Shown here: in pieces, positions 17,017 to 22,064 of the stretch | Position numbering within the stretch: position 1 is the first letter of the stretch | How the letters are laid out: every line of letters starts with the position of its first letter | DNA from: Protostelium mycophagum | Taxonomy: Eukaryota > Evosea > Variosea > Protosteliida > Protosteliaceae | NCBI GenBank assembly: GCA_002081555.1 | Contig: MZNV01001274.1 | Coordinates: 1-22,064, forward strand | Length of the DNA stretch: 22,064 nt | Direction: 5' to 3' | Position numbers and translations under genes: made by a program | The notes under the pieces: generated by a model | Seen by the model: the letters and a program-made list of their open reading frames with translations, nothing else | Told to the model about the DNA's origin: nothing | Database searches by the model: none

Positions 17017-19103
17017 TTATTGGAACACGTCATAAGCAGTCTCACAGAGTGTCTTAAAGGGAGGGCAGTTCTTGCCGGCACCTGAGGGAATACAGTCTAC
17101 TCTGCAGTTCTGCACAGTCTCTCCCACAATAGAATCACAGAAACCGTCACCACATAGATTCTGAACCGTATTCACGGGCTGACATCTGCACTTTTCAGAC
17201 ATAGACTCAGACGAAGCCCTTACGTGCTGCCACAATCTCCTGGGAAGCCAACAGCCGGCCAACCTGTCGCGCCGGTGTTGATCATCTGATTGTACTGATG
17301 GAGGACATATCCTTCAGGTCTGATGTCCTCATGCCAAGAACGTCTGATGGACTCCCACATCTGACTCTCATTGCCGCGGTTGTACCAGCTGAAGAGGGCA
17401 ACCTCTGGATCGTCATCTTTCCTCGTTTCAGCGTGGATGAACACGGAGATCCCACGAGATTTCGCAAAGGCGACGATGTCATGTGTTCTAGCCTCCACCG
17501 AGCACGGCCTATAGGCACCCTGCCACAATTATTGAGAGGTTGTAGATGGCTTTTTTTCTACTCACCGTCTGGATATCGACGGAGTCTCCGGGTCTCAACA
17601 TGGAGAGTAATTGTTCGTAGAGCATCTTCGTGGAGAATGATCCCAATCCCGGGTTTTTACCCACCTGATAGGACAATGAAATGTGACATTTGACGGACAA
17701 CTTTCTGCACATGGATGACGTGGTATTGACAGCTTGTATGAGGGTGGTGGGGTCGTAAGGCTGGAAACTTATTTCATAGTCCATCGCAATTCCATCAAAG
17801 GGATCTATGATGACGTCATCAAAATTGCTAAGCTGTTTGTAGAAGTCATAGCTTACCTATCAATATGCCGTCGACTTTGACTTTGTTAAGAGATCTGTTA
17901 TTATGGACCAATACGTCAGAGAGTTTAGACGTGTCCGTGTACAGAGCGTACACTTTGAGACCTTTCGCGTGGGCGTCGCGCAGGAAGATGGCGGTGGAGC
18001 GGGGTTCCCAGCGACTGCTGGTAACTTCATCGGTCCAGCAAGTTCCGCTACTGGGTTGGTTGGCAGCATTACTCAGGTACAAGTTCTGGTGATTTTCAGT
18101 ATCACCAGAAAATTCGTCGAGATTTTACCTTGACTCCTCGTTGTACGGCACTACTGATGAGTAGGTTCCGGGATTTTTCTTGGTAGATGGGAAAGACCCA
18201 GTAGCGCCTGCTCCAGGGTCCACTTGTGGTCCAAATGTACAAAGAGTATTGAAATCTGTCGAGGAAATTGCTCGGGATGTCTTGAAAGCTCATTGTTCCT
18301 TGAACCGTTCCGCATAACGCGGTATTGAAGTATCCGGAGTCACACAGATGGGTCGAGGGTAGATCTCCACCATCGTTGGGAAGGTTGGGACATTGTCCGT
18401 TCATCGGGGTGTCGGCGTTGTAGTCCCAAGACTGGAACACCGCCAATCTTCCGACAAAATTTCTACACGCGACCTGAGTGCTGCGTGTCAGGCGTGACAC
18501 TTGTGACAGGTAACCCCCGATAACAACCGCCCCGTCGACGTACAAATTGGTGTACATCAGGTCACTGCAAGATCCGGTGGCGCTTCCGCGCATGACGATT
18601 GTAACAGAGGTCCAGGCACCCAACTTCACACTGTTGACACCAGATTTGAGACTTCCCGCCACATTTATCCCACAAGAAGTGGTGAAGCTGAGTGATAAGT
18701 TCTGATCAATCCACAGGGTCACACGATCGGCACCACCAGCGTTCTGCCAGGTGAAAACTTCGGCGAAATTTCCAGAAGATGGTTGTCGGTCGAGCCTGAA
18801 GCGTGCGGTCCATTTCATCACGGGGCGATTGTGTTTGGAATCGGTAGACAGACCGCCAAAGACCTGAGGAATCAGATTGAGTTGACCATTTCCGTCGAAG
18901 ATGAGTGTCTTAGAAGGACGGTAAGATTCAGTGCAGTTTATCCCAGAGAATCCCTGATTACAGCTGGTTGCTGAGATGATGTTATAAATCAGTCGTTAAT
19001 ATACATTCCTATCACCTGCGACATCGCCCTGAAACGAAAGAGTTGCACTCGCTGCAATGTAGAGAGCGGCGAAAAGGATGGCCGTTCCTCCCATCATCAT
19101 CAT
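17017..19103 (-). CDS. Secreted multidomain protein: LamG-like domain, GH18-like segment, Cys-rich tail
   Basis: Six exons (19103-19016, 18970-18129, 18085-17857, 17804-17566, 17519-17224, 17185-17017) join in phase to 620 aa. A signal peptide begins MMMMGGTAILFAALYIAASA. Then come a partial EGF-like motif (SCNQGFSGINC), a concanavalin/LamG-like sandwich at about residues 52-210 (KWTARFRLDRQPSSGNF, VTLWIDQNLSLSF, YTNLYVDGAVVIGGY) that probably binds glycan, and a region of about 330 residues. Near residue 388 that region contains DPFDGIAMDYE, which fits the GH18/GH85-type DGxxxDxE active-site strand, though the middle Asp of DGxDxDxE is Ala. ISVFIHAETRKDD and FSWYNRGNE lie further on. The tail (residues about 565-620) holds CGDGFCDSIVGETVQNC, a Cys-rich repeat type. 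A TIM-barrel glycosidase, perhaps on chitin or N-glycans, is inferred only. Introns are 38-52 bp. Confidence 0.72.
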
Positions 19104-19172
19104 GCTCACAAAACTCAGTTTTGCCCAGTTTTCATTCTGACTTCTCCGGCTCAAACTCTACGCGGTATTGCA

Positions 19173-19180
19173 CGGTAAGA
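19173..19180. promoter_or_regulatory. CGGTAAGA element upstream of the 620-aa secreted protein
   Basis: It lies about 70 bp upstream of the ATG at 19103, with a GCGGTA half-element at 19162-19167. An AT-rich TATATTATATA-like run at 19196-19232 lies behind it. Confidence 0.4.
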
Positions 19181-19300
19181 TAGCGCGATGCAACATATTA
19201 TAAATAACATATATTATATATTATATAAAACTTTAGACATTTCACTCGATCTATTCATAGACACCCTCTTCTTCGAAGGCGCAACTCCGTCCATAATAAG

Positions 19301-20423
19301 TTAAACCCAGATTATCGGCTTCTTTTTTGGTAAACACACGCATGAGTACATGTCTAAGACACAGAAGAAAATGATGTAGGAGACTGCGATCAGATCTACA
19401 AGGAGTCCGCTCAATTTAATGATCTCAAAACTGCATCAGGTCAATGATTACTGTTAATTGTGTGATGCTTCATACCTCGTCAAGAAGAAATAACTCGACT
19501 GTGTTCTGTGGTAGATGTCGAGACATCGTATGACGCCTAATGGAAATCCACTGGACATGACATCGATCAACAGAAACACTCCAGATGCCTGAAAACATAA
19601 ATAAAGACATCTTGGCTGATGAATACCTGAATGAACAAGATGTCCTTCTTGCTGAATCTTCCTCCATTGAGAAATATCCTTTTGAGAGTCCAGACGAGCG
19701 CGACCAAGCGCACTCCCTCCAGAATAACCTTCTCAATTCAGTATGATCCACTCTTCAACATGATCATGTTGTCACCTTCATCCCAAAAGCAAGAACCATG
19801 GGGATAAAGAGAAATAAAGAGGCCCCGTCTCCTCCTCCACCACTGTCACCTCCACCACCAGAGGACCCACAATAACAGCAGAAAATAAGACTACCCGAAT
19901 TGTCACTGGAATGTGTGGCTCGATTTCTGCCCCAACAACCACCAATGGTGACAATCAAAAGAACCAAAGCAGAAATGATTCCTGAGATGATCATGAAGCC
20001 ACATTCGACAAGATGTTCTTGGTACGTTGCACTTCTAATGATCTGAGCAGATAAACAAACATCAGCCAGCACGATAAGGAATGTGCGAACCTGTAACATG
20101 GCGAATAAATCCGAAGATAAATCCACCAGCCCGCCAATCTGTAATATGACCAGTATTATGAGCCACAGTACGGGGATTCTCCTCTCCAAAAATCTGAAGA
20201 AAAATCCAAAAGGTACTAAGACGACCAACCAAATACTGGCCAAAATGAACGGCCAAACTAGTACTGTAAGACAAAAAAGTGCACCCAAAGAGTTGAGTGA
20301 TTCTGACATTTGTGATCCAATGCGGACCGTCTCCCACTCTTCTTCCTCATCTGATATGCATTGAGGTTCGATTATTTTCTCTTCGGATTCTAACAAAGGT
20401 GTCTTTTCAGCGTTTACTTCCAT
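19301..20423 (-). CDS. Polytopic membrane protein with acidic dileucine signal, unknown function
   Basis: Exons 20423-20091, 20042-19776, 19731-19627, 19588-19476 and 19430-19301 join to 315 aa. The N-terminus carries EKTPLL, an ExxxLL acidic-dileucine motif of the kind that sorts membrane proteins to lysosomes, and an acidic SDEEEEWE. About seven hydrophobic segments follow, including LFCLTVLVWPFILASIWLVV, VLWLIILVILQIGGLVDL, GFMIISGIISALVLLIVTIG, SGVFLLIDVMSSGFPLGVI and LLVDLIAVSYIIFFCVLDM. A Gly/Cys-rich loop (CCYCGSSGGGGDSGGGGDG) lies in the middle and a basic KKKP near the end. I do not recognise the family. The segment 20043-20090 has intron borders but is 48 bp and stop-free, so it may be coding (331 aa). 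The ATG at 20421-20423 is the first in frame. Confidence 0.7.
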
Positions 20424-20817
20424 CGTGCCTGTTTTGGACCGGTCACGGTCCGAATGCGGGCCGAATTGTTAAGAGACCTTCTGAATTCTTCTTTGGATGA
20501 GATTTAGTTTCGGCGGAACTCCCCGTTCTACAACCAAGAAAACAGCAACCAATTTGGTTCAATATTGGTTCTAAATATGTGAAGTTACCAAGCTCCTTTC
20601 ATGGCTTTTATGGTTACTTATATAAACACCCTCCTCTCCTCTTCCCTCATTCAACTACAAAAAACAATAAGTATCCCTCGTCTGTTCAGTCCTAATACGC
20701 AGATAAATATTGATTTTATTATTATTATGCATGAAATTGTAACCAAATGAAAATTCTGTTTGTAAACAGCAGCCAATAATTTTTGTTTTTGCCTGCAACG
20801 TGCGCAATCATCAGGGC

Positions 20818-21030
20818 ATGGTTGATTTGACAAATCATAGAGGTGAGTTTGGTGTCGCTTTGATGTGGTCTTTTTTTGCAGATTACAAGCATAAAACTTG
20901 CAGATTGAGGACTCGCTGCTCTAACAAAGATCAACTGTTTTGCAATTTCTCACAAGCATTGTTTCAAGGGCAAACACCACCCCCACGCGTTTTCGAGACC
21001 TTGGAAGGCAATTTTTTTGGCGCAAAATAA
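20818..21030 (+). CDS. Possible small protein (57 aa), unsupported by homology
   Basis: ATG 20818 opens a frame with a well-formed 39-bp intron (20843-20881: GTGAGT donor, T-rich tract, GCAG acceptor). It joins MVDLTNHR to a basic Cys-containing segment (DYKHKTCRLRTRCSNK) and ends LEGNFFGAK with a stop at 21028-21030. The frame is also open if the intron is retained. A TATA-like box lies 190 bp upstream. No family is recognised; it may be chance. Confidence 0.25.
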   Translation: MVDLTNHRGEFGVALMWSFFADYKHKTCRLRTRCSNKDQLFCNFSQALFQGQTPPPRVFETLEGNFFGAK

Positions 21031-21143
21031 TCCTCACGGGGAGAACCACTCGGAATTTCTCTATCAATGATGTTGTTTAAACAACAGAACACCTCGGAGA
21101 ATCTGCAACCAACCCTGACTGGTTTTACTAACTTGTTATAACA

Positions 21144-21151
21144 CGGTAAGA
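21144..21151. promoter_or_regulatory. CGGTAAGA element upstream of the GH5 glucanase
   Basis: ACACGGTAAGAACCGCAA lies about 70 bp upstream of the ATG. It holds the same CGGT-N4-ACCG core as the inverted repeat at 16765-16906, with matching ACAC and CAA flanks. Confidence 0.45.
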
Positions 21152-21219
21152 ACCGCAAAAACTGGGCAGTCAGACCATTGAAAAATTACACCACAGAAAT
21201 CATTTTCAACACACACAAG

Positions 21220-22064
21220 ATGCGGTGCACACTGCTCTTTGTCGCTCTCTTCGCTGCCGTTGTCTTCGGACAGAATGACTGCCAGAGGCAAAGACTCAAC
21301 GATCTCATGTCTGGCAGATCCAAGTTGACAGGTAAATACACATAGAGGAGATGTCTGCAGATGGGAATGACATTATCTCAGGAGTTAATCTCGGATCGTG
21401 GTTCGTCCTAGAACAATGGATGTCTCCTGATCCTTGGAATGCCTGCGGATGCAATCCCAGCACTAACCCTGGCTCCTACCTCCTCGAACAATGCCTCAAG
21501 AAGTAGAGTAACACCACCCGTCAAGACTTCTAAATGTTATAGCTGTGGACAACGCGAGCAGGTAATGAACAGACACTGGAGCACCTTCATCACCGAGAAT
21601 GATTTTCAGAAAATGTCTTCCTCCGGTATCAACTTTGTCCGCCTCCCCGTTGGATGGTAATAACATCTTCTTCATCTATCATTAACACGTGCAGGTGGCA
21701 CATTTATGACTTACAAGGTGGTGTCTCCCAAGCCAGATTGAACAACAGCGTCACTCCCACCGATTATCAGTCCGGTAAAGGCATCCCCGTCCATTCATCT
21801 GAAATGACTATCTGATAGGAGGACTCAAGTACATCGATCTCGCATTCAAATGGGGTCAGCAATATGGAATCGGTATCTTGTTGACCATGCATGCCGCCCC
21901 CGGATCCCAGGGAGGAACTGACAACTCTTCTCCCCCAGACACGACCGGCACCGTGAGCTAAATTTCGGTGAAATTTCACGTACTGATGACGTCAGCACTA
22001 CTGGGACCAGTACGCCAACAACCAGGCCGCTACCGTGGATTCCATCAACCTTTACGCCCAGAGA
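21220..22064 (+). CDS. GH5 exo-beta-1,3-glucanase (glucan 1,3-beta-glucosidase), N-terminal part
   Basis: Six exons reach the right edge (21220-21331, 21382-21502, 21543-21656, 21695-21774, 21819-21952, 21996-22064+; introns 38-50 bp); the gene continues outside. A signal peptide (MRCTLLFVALFAAVVFG) precedes GVNLGSWFVLEQWMSPDPW, the N-terminal signature of the GH5_9 exo-1,3-glucanases known from fungal walls. Then follow HWSTFITENDF, INFVRLPVGWWHIYD, and LLTMHAAPGSQGGTDNS, matching LDIHAAPGSQNGFDNS of that group. The catalytic Glu residues lie beyond the window. These enzymes cleave glucose from the non-reducing end of beta-1,3-glucan; in a phagotroph they would digest fungal or other glucan walls. 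The last intron ends in CTGATGACGTCAG. Confidence 0.9.

Larger units (their letters stand above)
20424..21219. other. Divergent intergenic region before the GH5 gene
   Basis: This 796-bp stretch separates outward-reading genes. A TATA-like TATATAAA at 20619-20626 is followed by a pyrimidine-rich run (20629-20655), promoter-like for the plus strand. The GH5 side has the CGGTAAGA element. A doubtful small spliced ORF (20818-21030) lies between. Confidence 0.45.

Noticed and set aside
17298-17693. Plus-strand ORF of 131 codons opposite the 620-aa secreted protein
   Set aside because: It is antisense to coding exons in phase across introns, with no recognisable domain.
19196-19232. AT-rich near-palindromic run (TATATTATATA type)
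   Set aside because: Simple low-complexity sequence in a promoter flank; no evidence for an origin or mobile element.

Overview
The window is nuclear DNA of a microbial eukaryote. All but one of the intact genes are split by short GT-AG introns, mostly 38-50 bp. Splicing them by eye restores uninterrupted reading frames that match eukaryotic families: eIF4E, V-ATPase subunit E, MINPP, SLC35F and retinol-dehydrogenase-like SDR. The mix of a cathepsin L-type protease, an AA14-like lytic polysaccharide monooxygenase (LPMO), a GH5 exo-1,3-glucanase, a secreted phytase-like phosphatase and a V-ATPase fits a phagotrophic, possibly fungus-eating protist such as an amoebozoan. A fungus is not excluded. 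The organism assignment is inference.

Layout, left to right. 1-160 (-): start of a cysteine protease. 1028-2226 (-): AA14-like LPMO, 9 exons. 2902-4014 (-): retinol-dehydrogenase-like SDR. 4527-5242 (+): eIF4E, convergent with V-ATPase subunit E at 5403-6369 (-). 6721-8719 (+): multiple inositol polyphosphate phosphatase, 9 exons, including one GC-AG intron. 9072-11042 (+): ankyrin-repeat protein, 9 exons. 11238-11801 (-): membrane-anchored Dabb protein, intronless. 12228-13682 (-): FAD monooxygenase. 13994-16136 (-): SLC35F-type transporter. 16199-16723 (-): small secreted protein of unknown family. 17017-19103 (-): 620-aa secreted protein with a LamG-like domain, a GH18-like segment and a Cys-rich tail. 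19301-20423 (-): polytopic membrane protein. 21220-22064 (+): start of a GH5 exo-beta-1,3-glucanase. No tRNA, rRNA, CRISPR array, transposon ORF or virus-derived element was recognised.

How they fit together: the secreted products (protease, LPMO, phosphatase, GH18-like protein, glucanase, small secreted protein) read as a food-digestion set, with V-ATPase supplying vacuole acidification. All six exact copies of the octamer CGGTAAGA that I found lie in the 5' flanks of four of these secreted-protein genes, two of them on the arms of a perfect 26-bp inverted repeat. The introns carry recurrent short words: TGACGTCA next to the 3' splice site, GAAATTTC pairs, an E2F-like TTTGGCGGGAA, and GC-rich mini-hairpins in the longest introns of two neighbouring genes. 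These words are the most unusual signals in the window. All exon models are my own reading by phase and family resemblance, without transcript data.
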